NCBI GenBank assembly: GCA_029263395.1
Contig: JAJCXO010000189.1
Location: 62,001-126,000 of the forward strand
Source: Acidobacteriota bacterium
GTDB taxonomy: Bacteria > Acidobacteriota > Thermoanaerobaculia > Multivoradales > J023
Length of the DNA: 64,000 nt
Direction: 5' to 3'
Shown here: one piece after another, positions 54,201-61,196 of the stretch
Layout: every line of letters begins with the position of its first letter
How positions within the stretch are numbered: position 1 is the stretch's first letter
Position numbers and translations under genes: made by a program
Notes under the pieces: generated by a model
Database searches by the model: none
What the model was told of the DNA's origin: nothing
The model's input: only the letters and a program-made list of their open reading frames with translations

Positions 54201-54828
54201 TACCGGCGACGCCACCTCTGGCCAGTCGGTGGAACGCATCGACATCGCGGGCAACTGGCAGGTCCAACCGCTGCCCAACCCCAACGTCGCCTTCCCGGCG
54301 CCGCCCCCGGGTGGACTCCTTCTGTCCGAGGTGTTCTACGACCGCAGTGGTACCGACAATGGTTATGAGTGGGTCGAGATCTACAACTCGAGCGCCCAAT
54401 CGATCGACCTGGCGCCGTTCAGCCTCGGCAACGGCGGTACCAACTACACCTCGAGCACCGTGCAACTCTCCGGCACCATCGCCGCCGGAGCCACCTTCGT
54501 GGTGGGTGGTCTGACCTCCGACGCGAGCAACGCCAGCCCAACCTTCGATCAAGCGATCGACTTCAGCCCGGACTTCCAGAACTCGGGCGCAACCGGTGAC
54601 GGTGTTGCCCTGTTCAATGTCCCAGCCGTCGCCATCACCTCCAGCACCGTGCCGATCGACGCCGTCGTCTACGGCTCCAACAACAACAGTGGCCTAATCG
54701 ACGAAACCGGGTCCGCCAACGCCCCCGAAGTTGGGGACGCAGCGGGCGGTTCGTCGATCGAACGGACCGACCTTGCCGGTAGCTGGCAGATCCAGTCCAG
54801 TCCGACGCCGAATTCGACGTCACTGTAG
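51280..54828 (+). CDS. Secreted metallo-beta-lactamase-fold protein with OB-like and three lamin-tail domains
   Basis: A 1182-residue exported protein. The signal (FRILSVLLLLALPAQG) is followed at 20-330 by a ComEC-like metallo-beta-lactamase fold: LIDAGTG, THYDEDHIGRM (HxxxDH), DVWIGGDLTG and FNHHGSE. Next comes an Ig-like segment at about 365-440, an OB-like domain of secreted nucleases at about 455-650 (VQGNMLIAPDVFNTFVTQAWVQDGTGGIQIFDS), then three lamin-tail domains near 665-820, 835-985 and 1010-1165. The last two are close duplicates (DFSPDFQNSG and STVPIDAVVYG in both). AAAGGAA precedes the ATG. An extracellular nuclease or phosphodiesterase is the likeliest role. Confidence 0.85.
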   Translation: MMPRAFRILSVLLLLALPAQGQFLRVYYPDIEQGSSTLIVSPTGEAVLIDAGTGLKTQEDEIENFINDLIDAGVVTSVTYTIATHYDEDHIGRMENVFQLVPLSAGAIAYDRGEDGGTPGTFAYSDYKFGAEMFNRTTITPNTTITLGGGVTIRCYVVNAELPDATSVDLTGTSQQENARSVAMVIEYGDVDVWIGGDLTGNAAKGVAEVEQEAAPWAGDVDVYTFNHHGSETSSVPAFLSTLKAELGLAQMSASNGFGHPRAVVVQDFLNTLDTNGQTPIFIQQNPGDPNDTRSDDTLADGIGDCDDVDGAFGLPGTVALYSDGTSYRVHACGVSPSAFSADEGLGTIGDYPPAVMRVLRTPLVPLATEGVTVEADVEDLDGAVTVELQYDLNGIAQTPIAMTLSSGVTYTAVIPAQTNGTQVRFRVEATDSATQTELSPAQGYYSGTTSISTLRVNNGDGVLVPKTYGARVQGNMLIAPDVFNTFVTQAWVQDGTGGIQIFDSSIDNTIERGDDVIWVGELEQFGGATELSAAGGFGNFGHTRIGSGSVPAAQVVTVSQVGESVEGSLIRINGLSIVSGSIPESGSGNLTVTDDGGISTVTLRIDGDTDIPGSNTPSQSFDLIGIASQFDSWVPFTSGYQIIPRDKADFLTDEVNLPPVIISETHADPASGLAGDANGDGSRSATQDEFIELLNPSFSAVDISGWTLSDGLNVRHTFAAGTTLPAREATVVFGGGSPTGNFGNAAANSLVFTASTGTLSLNNSGDTVTLKDDLGVVVQTVTYNGAGGDNQSLVRDPDFTNAPFVKHTVAVGSGGSAYSPGARISGQAFTVPTGALLLTEVLYDASSSDDDHEWVELYNNTANSIDLGDLCIGSGGSSYTTSMVSLSGTVAAGATFVVGGPISDANNGSPTFDQAIDFSPDFQNSGTDADGVALFNVRCSQVSGSTVPIDAVVYGVNNTSGLIDETGVANVPDTGDATSGQSVERIDIAGNWQVQPLPNPNVAFPAPPPGGLLLSEVFYDRSGTDNGYEWVEIYNSSAQSIDLAPFSLGNGGTNYTSSTVQLSGTIAAGATFVVGGLTSDASNASPTFDQAIDFSPDFQNSGATGDGVALFNVPAVAITSSTVPIDAVVYGSNNNSGLIDETGSANAPEVGDAAGGSSIERTDLAGSWQIQSSPTPNSTSL

Positions 54829-54853
54829 GAAAGCGACACCTCAGATAAAGCAT

Positions 54854-54880
54854 GCGTCCCTCTCGCGGAGAGGGGGACGC
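54854..54880 (+). terminator. GC-rich hairpin after the lamin-tail protein gene
   Basis: GCGTCCCTCTC pairs with GAGAGGGGGACGC (two bulged G) around a 3-nt loop, 25 nt past the stop codon. No U-tract follows, so termination activity is uncertain. Its composition recalls the hairpin at 2042-2095. Confidence 0.35.
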
Positions 54881-54893
54881 AACCTGGCGATGC

Positions 54894-54923
54894 TTGACAT
54901 ATTGATGCCACTGCCAGTAGCGT
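54894..54923 (+). promoter_or_regulatory. Candidate vapBC promoter
   Basis: A consensus TTGACA at 54894-54899, an 18-nt spacer and TAGCGT at 54918-54923, which ends 6 nt before the antitoxin ATG. This implies a leaderless antitoxin message. No Shine-Dalgarno sequence is seen. Confidence 0.4.
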
Positions 54924-54929
54924 TGATGC

Positions 54930-55181
54930 ATGCGCACTACTGTACGGCTAGACGATGATCTCTTGAGGCTGGTCAAACAATACGCGGCGGAAAGACAAAT
55001 AACGCTTACGGCTGTGTTCGAACAAGCTCTCCGCGAGATGTTAGCGGTGAGACTCGAGCTGAACCAACGCGAAACCGTTCGACTGCCTACATTTCAAGGC
55101 CGGGGGCTCCAGGCAGGGGTTGATCTCAACAATTCGGCAGCGCTTCTGTCCTTGATGGAACGCGTCGATGCTGTTGTTTGA
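54930..55181 (+). CDS. VapB-type ribbon-helix-helix antitoxin
   Basis: An 83-residue protein. The N-terminus MRTTVRLDDDLLRLVKQYAAERQITLTAVFEQALREML is a ribbon-helix-helix DNA-binding fold, and the C-terminal 30 residues are the probable toxin-wrapping tail (LPTFQGRGLQAGVDLNNSAALLSLME). It overlaps the PIN toxin gene by 14 nt, typical of co-translated type II modules. It should bind its own promoter as part of the VapBC complex. Confidence 0.85.
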   Translation: MRTTVRLDDDLLRLVKQYAAERQITLTAVFEQALREMLAVRLELNQRETVRLPTFQGRGLQAGVDLNNSAALLSLMERVDAVV

Positions 55182-55593
55182 CGTCAACATCCTGATCTAC
55201 GCTTACCGCGAAGACGCTCCCGACCACCGTTTCTTTCGTAGCTGGCTCGAGAACGTCATCGCTTCCGACAGCAGTTTCGGCATCTCGAATCTGGTCCTCA
55301 GCGGGTTTCTCCGGGTGGTGACTCATCCGAAGATTTTCGACCCACCGAGCCCTCTCGGCCACGCGCTGGAGTTCACCGAAGTGCTGCTCTCTCAGCCTAA
55401 TTACGTGCCGATCCAACCGGGTCCACGTCACTGGCAGATCTTCACTCGGCTATGCAGAGAATCCAACGCCCGCGGCAATTTGATTCCTGATGCCTACCTC
55501 GCGGCGATAGCGATCGAGTCCGGTTGCGAATGGATCACGACGGATCGCGACTTCAGCAAGTTTCCGGGCCTTCGGTGGAAAATCCCTAGTTGA
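55168..55593 (+). CDS. PIN domain ribonuclease toxin (VapC type)
   Basis: A 141-residue PIN domain with acidic residues in place: D5 in LLFDVNILIYAYRED, the glutamate-free central region HRFFRSWLENVIA, D in LIPDAYLAAIAIESG and D in WITTDRDFSKFPGLRW. The sequence YAYREDAPDH and FLRVVTHPKIF place it in the VapC/TA-system PIN subgroup. It probably cleaves an RNA such as a tRNA or rRNA loop. Its 3' end overlaps the convergent BNR protein gene by 8 nt. Confidence 0.88.
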   Translation: MLLFDVNILIYAYREDAPDHRFFRSWLENVIASDSSFGISNLVLSGFLRVVTHPKIFDPPSPLGHALEFTEVLLSQPNYVPIQPGPRHWQIFTRLCRESNARGNLIPDAYLAAIAIESGCEWITTDRDFSKFPGLRWKIPS

Positions 55594-57382
55594 TCCATTC
55601 CAGATCGTTCGGCGTCTTCACGACTGTCCTTGGTGGACGACTCGACGACCAAGCCCCCGTATCCCCAGACTCGAAGCCATCCGCGAAGATCGATTCGCCA
55701 GTGGCGAAGCCAGCGGCATAAATGTCCACCGAGTCGACACTACCGCCGGCCTCGTCGCGGTTGTCGGTGAAGGTGGCGACGGCCTGCCCGGCCAGGACTG
55801 CGAGACCGTTGTAGTCACCGAACTGGAACTCATCGTTGGGGCTTTGGGACGCAACCGCGGTGAGTCGGCGAGGTTCGGACCAGGTCACCCCACCGTCCAT
55901 CGAGACGCTGCGCATCAGGTCAACAGACGTACGACTGGGGTCGCGCAGGGTGCTGTAGAAGGTCATATGGAGATGCCCCGAGGCATCGACGGCAAGCCAG
56001 GGATTGAATCGGTCAACGGTCAAGCTGTCCGCGGTGGGATGAGGACTCGACTCTTGCCAGGTAACGCCACCGTCGCGAGACCTGGCCACGACGATCCGGC
56101 TGTGCACGTCGCTGCCTGCGGCCCGCACTCCAGCAGTGACCCGATCGGACCACGCAGCGTAGAGGCTGCCGTCATGAAGCCCACCGGTGAGGTCAGCATC
56201 CGCTGTGATGATCATGGCAACTCCCCGGGCTCCCTGAGCAGGTGGAGTGAATCGAAACGATGCGTTGTTGGTCGCCACCTGGGTTGGAACCTCGAACGTG
56301 GCCCCGCCATCCGTCGATCGCGCCACCAAAACCGCTTGTTGGGTCGGGTCGTGCCAAAGCAGGAACAGCCGACCACTCCGATCGGACACCAGATCGGCCC
56401 CTATCCCCTGCGCTCCAGCAACCACGGTGGTGGACCAGGTGTTGCCAAAATCTGCCGAGTGGGCCACCTTCATCCCCTGACCGAAGCCCCACCACACCAA
56501 GTAGACCCGATCGAGGAACGGTGATTCGGAGTGGGTGTCGACGTGTAGATACTCTTTGTCGGCTGGTTGGCCGAATTCCCGTCGTGGATCACCAGGGGTC
56601 TCCTGCTCGAGACCACCCCAACTCTGGCCACCGTCATCACTGCGATAGAGGTGCAGATCGCAGCCCCCGGCCTGACCACAGCTGGCGAGGCTTCCGAAGT
56701 AGGCCTTCGTGCCGTCAGCAGACCAGGCGACGGTCGGATCGGCGGAGGTTTCGTCCAGGGGGACGGTAGTGCGTTGCCAACTCGCACCACCATCCGTCGA
56801 TAGATGGGTCCAGACCGCGCTGAAGTCGGGGCCGTTGGAAGCGGCAATCAGGCGCTGAGGATCCCCCGGCCGCACCGCCACCGCAGATTCCGCCGAGCCG
56901 GACGGACTGGAGACGCGGCTTGTCCCGTCCAACGCCACGGTAGAGGTTGTGTCCTTCACCGTCGGCGCTGAGAGATCGAGGCGCAAGCGACCGTTGATGC
57001 GATGTAGTTGGCGGTAGTGGCGACCTCGAACCTGAAACCCACCAAATCGTCGTTGGAAGATCTCTGGCGCCGACAAGGGATACTGCCAAGCTCCATATTG
57101 CGGCAGATCCAGCTCCCGACGCAGAACAACACGAAAGAACGCCGGAATCGGCAGGTCGAGACTCGCCTCCTCCGGCGACAAAAGATCGAGAGCTTCTTGG
57201 GTTAACGCGTAGTTGCGATCATCCCAAGGACCAAACGCAACGAGCGAGGCGTAGTCGACCCGCGCGTCGACACCGCGGGACGGATCGATCGGCGCCTGTG
57301 CCAGCAGGCCCGACGATCCCAGACAAACGGCCATCACACCGAAAAGACCCAACTGAAGTTGCCGTCTCGACCAAGCCATCAT
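55586..57382 (-). CDS. Secreted BNR/Asp-box repeat protein (sialidase-like fold)
   Basis: A 598-residue protein with a signal peptide (LQLGLFGVMAVCLGSSGLLAQ). It contains at least six Asp-box repeats: STDGGASWQ near 195, RSDDGGQSWG, SADFGNTWS, RSTDGGATFE, RSRDGGVTWQ and SMDGGVTWSE near 495, as in sialidase-like beta-propellers. No full sialidase catalytic set is recognised, so enzymatic activity is not claimed. The C-terminus ends with IFADGFESGDTGAWSS and a short tail. ATG 57382 has GGAGG about 7 nt upstream. A 30-bp part of this gene recurs at 60439-60468. Confidence 0.78.
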   Translation of the reverse strand: MMAWSRRQLQLGLFGVMAVCLGSSGLLAQAPIDPSRGVDARVDYASLVAFGPWDDRNYALTQEALDLLSPEEASLDLPIPAFFRVVLRRELDLPQYGAWQYPLSAPEIFQRRFGGFQVRGRHYRQLHRINGRLRLDLSAPTVKDTTSTVALDGTSRVSSPSGSAESAVAVRPGDPQRLIAASNGPDFSAVWTHLSTDGGASWQRTTVPLDETSADPTVAWSADGTKAYFGSLASCGQAGGCDLHLYRSDDGGQSWGGLEQETPGDPRREFGQPADKEYLHVDTHSESPFLDRVYLVWWGFGQGMKVAHSADFGNTWSTTVVAGAQGIGADLVSDRSGRLFLLWHDPTQQAVLVARSTDGGATFEVPTQVATNNASFRFTPPAQGARGVAMIITADADLTGGLHDGSLYAAWSDRVTAGVRAAGSDVHSRIVVARSRDGGVTWQESSPHPTADSLTVDRFNPWLAVDASGHLHMTFYSTLRDPSRTSVDLMRSVSMDGGVTWSEPRRLTAVASQSPNDEFQFGDYNGLAVLAGQAVATFTDNRDEAGGSVDSVDIYAAGFATGESIFADGFESGDTGAWSSSRPPRTVVKTPNDLEWIN

Positions 57383-57537
57383 GGGAAGCCTCCGTTGCAT
57401 CGTGGGAAGGATGAAACCAAAGGGCGCTCATGCACCCAGCCTTCCAAGGCGGTAAAGAGGCTTCGATTCCCTCAACCCGCCAACGAACGCTCCCAGCTCA
57501 AAAGCTTGGCGAACGATCACTCGCCTCTCCTGACGGC

Positions 57538-59028
57538 TTACGTGCTACTTCCTTGCTGGTGCTTCTTCCGTTTCAGAGACACTCTCAATCCAGCCCGGGC
57601 AGAGAACTCTTGATCCACCTCGCCGCGAAACTCTGGGCGGTTGGCGTAGACCAGTGCCGCAGCGAGGGAAAGCTTCTCACTGACGCGTTGGGTGAACGTG
57701 GCGGTCGCGGTGAAACGAGCTTGTTTCTCTGAATCGCCAGTCACGTCGTCGTAGCGCGCTTCGATATCGACCCTCAGGTCTTCGATACCCTGCTCATCGA
57801 GACGCAGGGAGCGGCCAGCGTTGAGGGCTGCCATCCAAGACTCGGCTTCAGCCAGTTGCAGAGTGAAATCGTTGTCTGGATGGGAGAAATCGTAGGCATC
57901 GGTCCAGCTGTACTTACCTTCGATCGAAAATCGCCAGTTCTTCTGCAACGCCCCTGCTTGGCTTGCAACAAAACGATCAAAACAATCCAGGGTCATGTCA
58001 CCCTTACACTCCCGACGCAGCCCGTTGATGTTGGCCTGGCCTACTTCGTACTTGATCGAAGCTGCTACGTCATCCCGGCCCGCTGCCTCGTCACGGAATT
58101 TGCCGGAAGCCTCCAGCAAAAATTGTGGTTGATTGGCGACCAACTTGCCGTAGGCGTCGAAATTGAATGCCGCACAAGCATCTTGCAGCGTCTCGAACTC
58201 GAGCTGCTCGGCCTCGATCAGCGTCTTCATGTCAGCCAACATTCGATTGCGAACCTTCGAATCCGTGTCTGCAACCCGCTGACTAGAAAGTGTACTCGTG
58301 CCGCCGAAGACACGGTCAAACGCGCCACTCACCGCTTCAGCCTGCGCGGCCAGCTTCGCATTGGCGTCATTAATGAAGACTCCTGTCAACTTCTCATAAC
58401 CCGTCGTGACTCCATCAGGCCCTGAAATTGAACGCCCCCACCAAATGTTGGCCTTCTCATGATCACGCTGAATGGAAAACGTGAGCTTAGCTTCGACGTC
58501 GTCAAAGTCACCCAGTTCTTTGGTCAGCGTCTGCTGAAATTCCGTTTGCCCTGCTTCGCCGAGCTTCATGCTCAGGTCTTCGAAGAGTTTGGCTTCTTTG
58601 GTCTCTACCGAAACCCCGAAGACGCCATAAGTGATCGGGTTGAAGGTCCAAGCCAACCGCAAGCCGTTGTCGGTCTCTTCTAGACCATCGATCCCCAGGT
58701 CACCAACAAACCGCGACAACAAGTCCGTCAGGCTGCCGTCTTCCATCGACGCTGTCGACAACAACATTCCAACGACGCCGTTGTCAAACTCTTGGTTGGT
58801 TGCAATCGTCGATGCAGCCGTTTGACCGTCCGCGGCGGTGGCAATATTCATTGCCCGATCGCGTCGAGTTTCAACCACCGTCTGATCGAAGTCTTCATCG
58901 TTGAGAAGTCGTGTGAAACACGATGCCCAGGTCTCTTGATCATTACAAATCGGTTCCTCAGCTGCGACAGACATGCCGAACCAACTCGTCAACAGGAAAC
59001 CTGCGCCCAGCACTGTGAGATGTTTCAT
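57538..59028 (-). CDS. Exported protein with probable C-terminal beta-barrel strands, unknown function
   Basis: A 496-residue protein with a signal peptide (HLTVLGAGFLLTSWFGMSVAA). I do not recognise a family. The mid-region alternates charged and hydrophobic residues with repeated aromatic ends (AKLTFSIQRDHEKANIWWGR, WRFSIEGKYSWTDAYDF). The last 90 residues look like amphipathic strands (LRVDIEARYDD, ARFTATATFTQRVSEKLSLAAALVYAN, FSARAGLRVSLK), suggesting an outer-membrane protein, although the basic tail KRKKHQQGSST is not a standard barrel end. Its ATG overlaps the stop of the small upstream gene as ATGA. Confidence 0.55.
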   Translation of the reverse strand: MKHLTVLGAGFLLTSWFGMSVAAEEPICNDQETWASCFTRLLNDEDFDQTVVETRRDRAMNIATAADGQTAASTIATNQEFDNGVVGMLLSTASMEDGSLTDLLSRFVGDLGIDGLEETDNGLRLAWTFNPITYGVFGVSVETKEAKLFEDLSMKLGEAGQTEFQQTLTKELGDFDDVEAKLTFSIQRDHEKANIWWGRSISGPDGVTTGYEKLTGVFINDANAKLAAQAEAVSGAFDRVFGGTSTLSSQRVADTDSKVRNRMLADMKTLIEAEQLEFETLQDACAAFNFDAYGKLVANQPQFLLEASGKFRDEAAGRDDVAASIKYEVGQANINGLRRECKGDMTLDCFDRFVASQAGALQKNWRFSIEGKYSWTDAYDFSHPDNDFTLQLAEAESWMAALNAGRSLRLDEQGIEDLRVDIEARYDDVTGDSEKQARFTATATFTQRVSEKLSLAAALVYANRPEFRGEVDQEFSARAGLRVSLKRKKHQQGSST

Positions 59029-59408
59029 TGGCCACCCCCGTCAGCGGGAGCGTTGACCGTGACCACCACGCCACAGCGGTCCACCAACTTCGAATCCACC
59101 GCTTCGAGCACCCAGAAGCGATGTCGGATTTCCTGACCTTCCTTGAACACACGGATATCAATCCGCGCTTCCGCTCCCGCAGCGAGGACATGATGGATCC
59201 TCAACCAACTTAGGCCAGGACCCGCGAGGGCCGTCTCAACTCCTGCCTCGAGCTCGCTGAACGTCCATTCGCGGTCATCCACTTGGGGCGGACCGCTGAG
59301 GAAAATTCCCTTCCCGTGAACATTGCCATCCACAGCCGAAATCTGCGCCTTTAGTATCACGCCATCGGGCAGATCTTTGAATTCGTGAAAACGTTTTGTT
59401 GCTTGCAT
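59025..59408 (-). CDS. Small protein of unknown function paired with the exported protein
   Basis: A 127-residue soluble protein (MQATKRFHEFKDLPDGVILKAQ at its start) with no signal peptide and a strand-rich pattern (GEIRIDIRVFKEGQEIRHRFWVLEAV-like region near 95). GGAGG lies about 7 nt upstream of ATG 59408. It overlaps the exported-protein gene by 4 nt, so both are translated together. No family is recognised. Confidence 0.6.
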   Translation of the reverse strand: MQATKRFHEFKDLPDGVILKAQISAVDGNVHGKGIFLSGPPQVDDREWTFSELEAGVETALAGPGLSWLRIHHVLAAGAEARIDIRVFKEGQEIRHRFWVLEAVDSKLVDRCGVVVTVNAPADGGGQ

Positions 59409-59664
59409 CACACGCCTCCTTGGGTGGTTCGTAATAGCCTCGTCCCTTCAACCCCCCACAGCGCGAGACGGCCAGCAAACCACCCATCGGAGCCCAACTT
59501 TCCCAGCCGGCGATCAGACTTCGACACCTCGCAGGGTTGGCTAAGATGCCCCATCAGACGTTTCATCAGCCGCCCACTTCGGCAGGAAACAACGCTGGAT
59601 CCAGGCCTCGTTGAGCAGGTCAAGTCTCAACTGCGCTTGCCCCAGTCGCCCGTTGCTTTGGTCT

Positions 59665-59687
59665 ATGAGGCCACATGAGGCTACAAT
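59665..59687 (+). promoter_or_regulatory. Candidate Phd-PIN promoter with a 10-bp direct repeat
   Basis: ATGAGGCCAC is followed directly by ATGAGGCTAC, and TACAAT (59682-59687) overlaps the second copy, ending 6 nt before the antitoxin ATG. The repeat may be the operator for autoregulation. No Shine-Dalgarno sequence is present, suggesting a leaderless message. Confidence 0.4.
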
Positions 59688-59693
59688 TGCTGG

Positions 59694-59984
59694 ATGAGTA
59701 CGATAGGCATTCGAAAACTCAAGGATCATCTCAGCGAGTATGTCCGTCGGGCCGGAGCCGGAGAAAGAATCCAAGTGACCTCTCACGGCGAAGTTGTCGC
59801 AGAATTGCGCGCACCTGCGCCTGATCCTGAGGACGACACTCCCTCAGGTTTGCGAGAGCTCGCGCGGCGTGGCACAGCCCGCGGGATCGTCCGCAATGAC
59901 CCGACTCGCTATCGAACCTACGACCGCGCTCTGGCCAATACCACGGCCCGCGAGCTTCTGGATTGGGACCGCGACGATCGATGA
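59694..59984 (+). CDS. Phd/YefM-type antitoxin
   Basis: A 96-residue antitoxin. The N-terminus MSTIGIRKLKDHLSEYVRRAGAGERIQVTSHGEVVAEL is the classic Phd/YefM fold, and the C-terminal half is the toxin-neutralising tail. The stop codon overlaps the ATG of the PIN gene as ATGA. The protein is expected to repress its own operon through the repeat just upstream. Confidence 0.88.
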   Translation: MSTIGIRKLKDHLSEYVRRAGAGERIQVTSHGEVVAELRAPAPDPEDDTPSGLRELARRGTARGIVRNDPTRYRTYDRALANTTARELLDWDRDDR

Positions 59985-60403
59985 TCGTTTATGCCGAGTC
60001 CAGCGCCGTCCTCTCGTGGCTATTCGGAGAGCCGGCAGGCGCAGAGGTCCGGCAAACGCTAACAGCAGCGGACTTCGTTGTGACCTCCGATCTCACCCTC
60101 ATTGAATGTGATCGGGCCTTTCATCGCGCCCACAGCCTCGGCGAGCTCTCGCCTGACAAGTTCGTCGAGCTGCGCAGTGAGATTCGTCGCCTGGCTTCAG
60201 GCTGGATCGTCCTGCGACTAAGTGACGAAGTCGTCGAACGTGCCCGTGATTCGTTTCCAGAGGAGCCGATCCGCTCCCTCGATGCGCTCCATTTAGCTAC
60301 TGTCTTGCATGTCAGGACTTCCGATCCAGATGTTGCTGTCTTGACCCATGACGGCCGCGTTCGACGTTGCGCCAGGGCGCTAGGCTTGCAGGCAATGCCA
60401 TAA
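59981..60403 (+). CDS. PIN domain ribonuclease toxin
   Basis: A 140-residue PIN domain: MIVYAESSAVLSWLFGEPAG, TLIECDRAFHRA, SLDALHLATVLHV and VLTHDGRVRRCARALGL. The first catalytic position, normally Asp (YLDSSAL), is Glu in YAESSAV; this occurs in some family members and need not abolish activity. ATG 59981 is chosen for its overlap with the antitoxin stop. It is not closely related to the PIN protein at 55.2 kb and has a different antitoxin class. Confidence 0.88.
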   Translation: MIVYAESSAVLSWLFGEPAGAEVRQTLTAADFVVTSDLTLIECDRAFHRAHSLGELSPDKFVELRSEIRRLASGWIVLRLSDEVVERARDSFPEEPIRSLDALHLATVLHVRTSDPDVAVLTHDGRVRRCARALGLQAMP

Positions 60404-60438
60404 GCGTTGCCTTGGATCAGCTTCGTATTCCAGATTCC

Positions 60439-60490
60439 CCACAACTGGCGAGGCTTCCGAAGTAGGCCATCGAGCCATCAACGGAATCGA
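60439..60490 (-). pseudogene. Fragment of a BNR-repeat protein gene
   Basis: Thirty bases at 60439-60468 match 56676-56705 in the BNR gene with one difference, in the same orientation. On the minus strand the fragment reads VDSVDGSMAYFGSLASCGESG, corresponding to SADGTKAYFGSLASCGQAG of that protein. Nothing else of the gene is recognisable on either side. It is the remnant of a second copy or of a rearrangement. Confidence 0.7.
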
Positions 60491-60506
60491 CCTTCAACCC
60501 CACGGA

Positions 60507-60512
60507 TATAAT
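60507..60512 (+). promoter_or_regulatory. TATAAT hexamer immediately upstream of the CGNR gene
   Basis: A perfect TATAAT ends 6 nt before GTG 60519. No -35 hexamer at 16-18 nt and no Shine-Dalgarno sequence are seen. This predicts a leaderless message. Confidence 0.4.
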
Positions 60513-60518
60513 CGGCTC

Positions 60519-61169
60519 GTGCCGAGCAAAAAGAAGACACCGAGAGGGCCTCAACTGAAGATCGCCGGGGCGATCAGTGTCGCCTTCGTCAATACCGCCA
60601 GCGCCAGGGACAAGAACCGACAGGTCACGGTCGACTCCTACGCCACACTCGTCACCTGGTCGCAGGAGGCTGAGCTACTCTCGATGGAGGCAGCAGAGCG
60701 CTTGCGCAGGCGAGCAGCAATCGTGCCGAAGGAGACCGAGGCGGTGTTCGACCAGGCGCGTAACCTACGTAACGCCTTCACTCGGCTCTTCGTCGCTCGC
60801 GAGCAAGCCGAGATCGCTGATGCCAGCGACCTCGCGGTTGTCCATCAAGCTCTGGACGAACTCACGCCGCCCATGCGGTTGATCGCCAACGGGCCAAACC
60901 TGGTACGCCACTGGGTGATTCAAGAAGACAGTTTAGATCCCATGCTCTGGCCTATCCTCCAATCTGCTACGGAGTTGCTGACCTCTGAGACAAGAGTAGG
61001 GCGCTGCGCCGCCCCGGGCTGCGACCTGATGTTCGTCGATGATGCACCGAGAGGCCCACGACGATGGTGTGAAGCGAAAACCTGCGGCAACCGGATGAAG
61101 TCTTTGCGCTACTACCACCGCAAGGGCAAGGAAAGCCGCCGCGGACGCAAAGACTGGTTGTTCCGTTGA
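60519..61169 (+). CDS. CGNR zinc finger transcriptional regulator (ABATE domain)
   Basis: The C-terminal CGNR zinc finger is unmistakable: RCAAPGCDLMFVDDAPRGPRRWCEAKTCGNRMKSLRYYHR. The N-terminal two-thirds is the stress-related ABATE-like domain (AISVAFVNTASARDKNRQVTVDSYATLVTW). The protein is 216 residues and begins with GTG. CGNR proteins are presumed DNA-binding regulators, and no target is known here. The 43-bp repeat array begins 28 nt after its stop codon. Confidence 0.9.
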   Translation: MPSKKKTPRGPQLKIAGAISVAFVNTASARDKNRQVTVDSYATLVTWSQEAELLSMEAAERLRRRAAIVPKETEAVFDQARNLRNAFTRLFVAREQAEIADASDLAVVHQALDELTPPMRLIANGPNLVRHWVIQEDSLDPMLWPILQSATELLTSETRVGRCAAPGCDLMFVDDAPRGPRRWCEAKTCGNRMKSLRYYHRKGKESRRGRKDWLFR

Positions 61170-61196
61170 GGGCCCAGGCTGGACTACTCCGGGCCC

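Noticed and set aside
59409-59693. Gene remnant on the minus strand (frame 59541-59786)
   Set aside because: The short frame overlaps the well-supported Phd antitoxin in antisense and shows no motif; nothing certain is seen in this gap besides the promoter.
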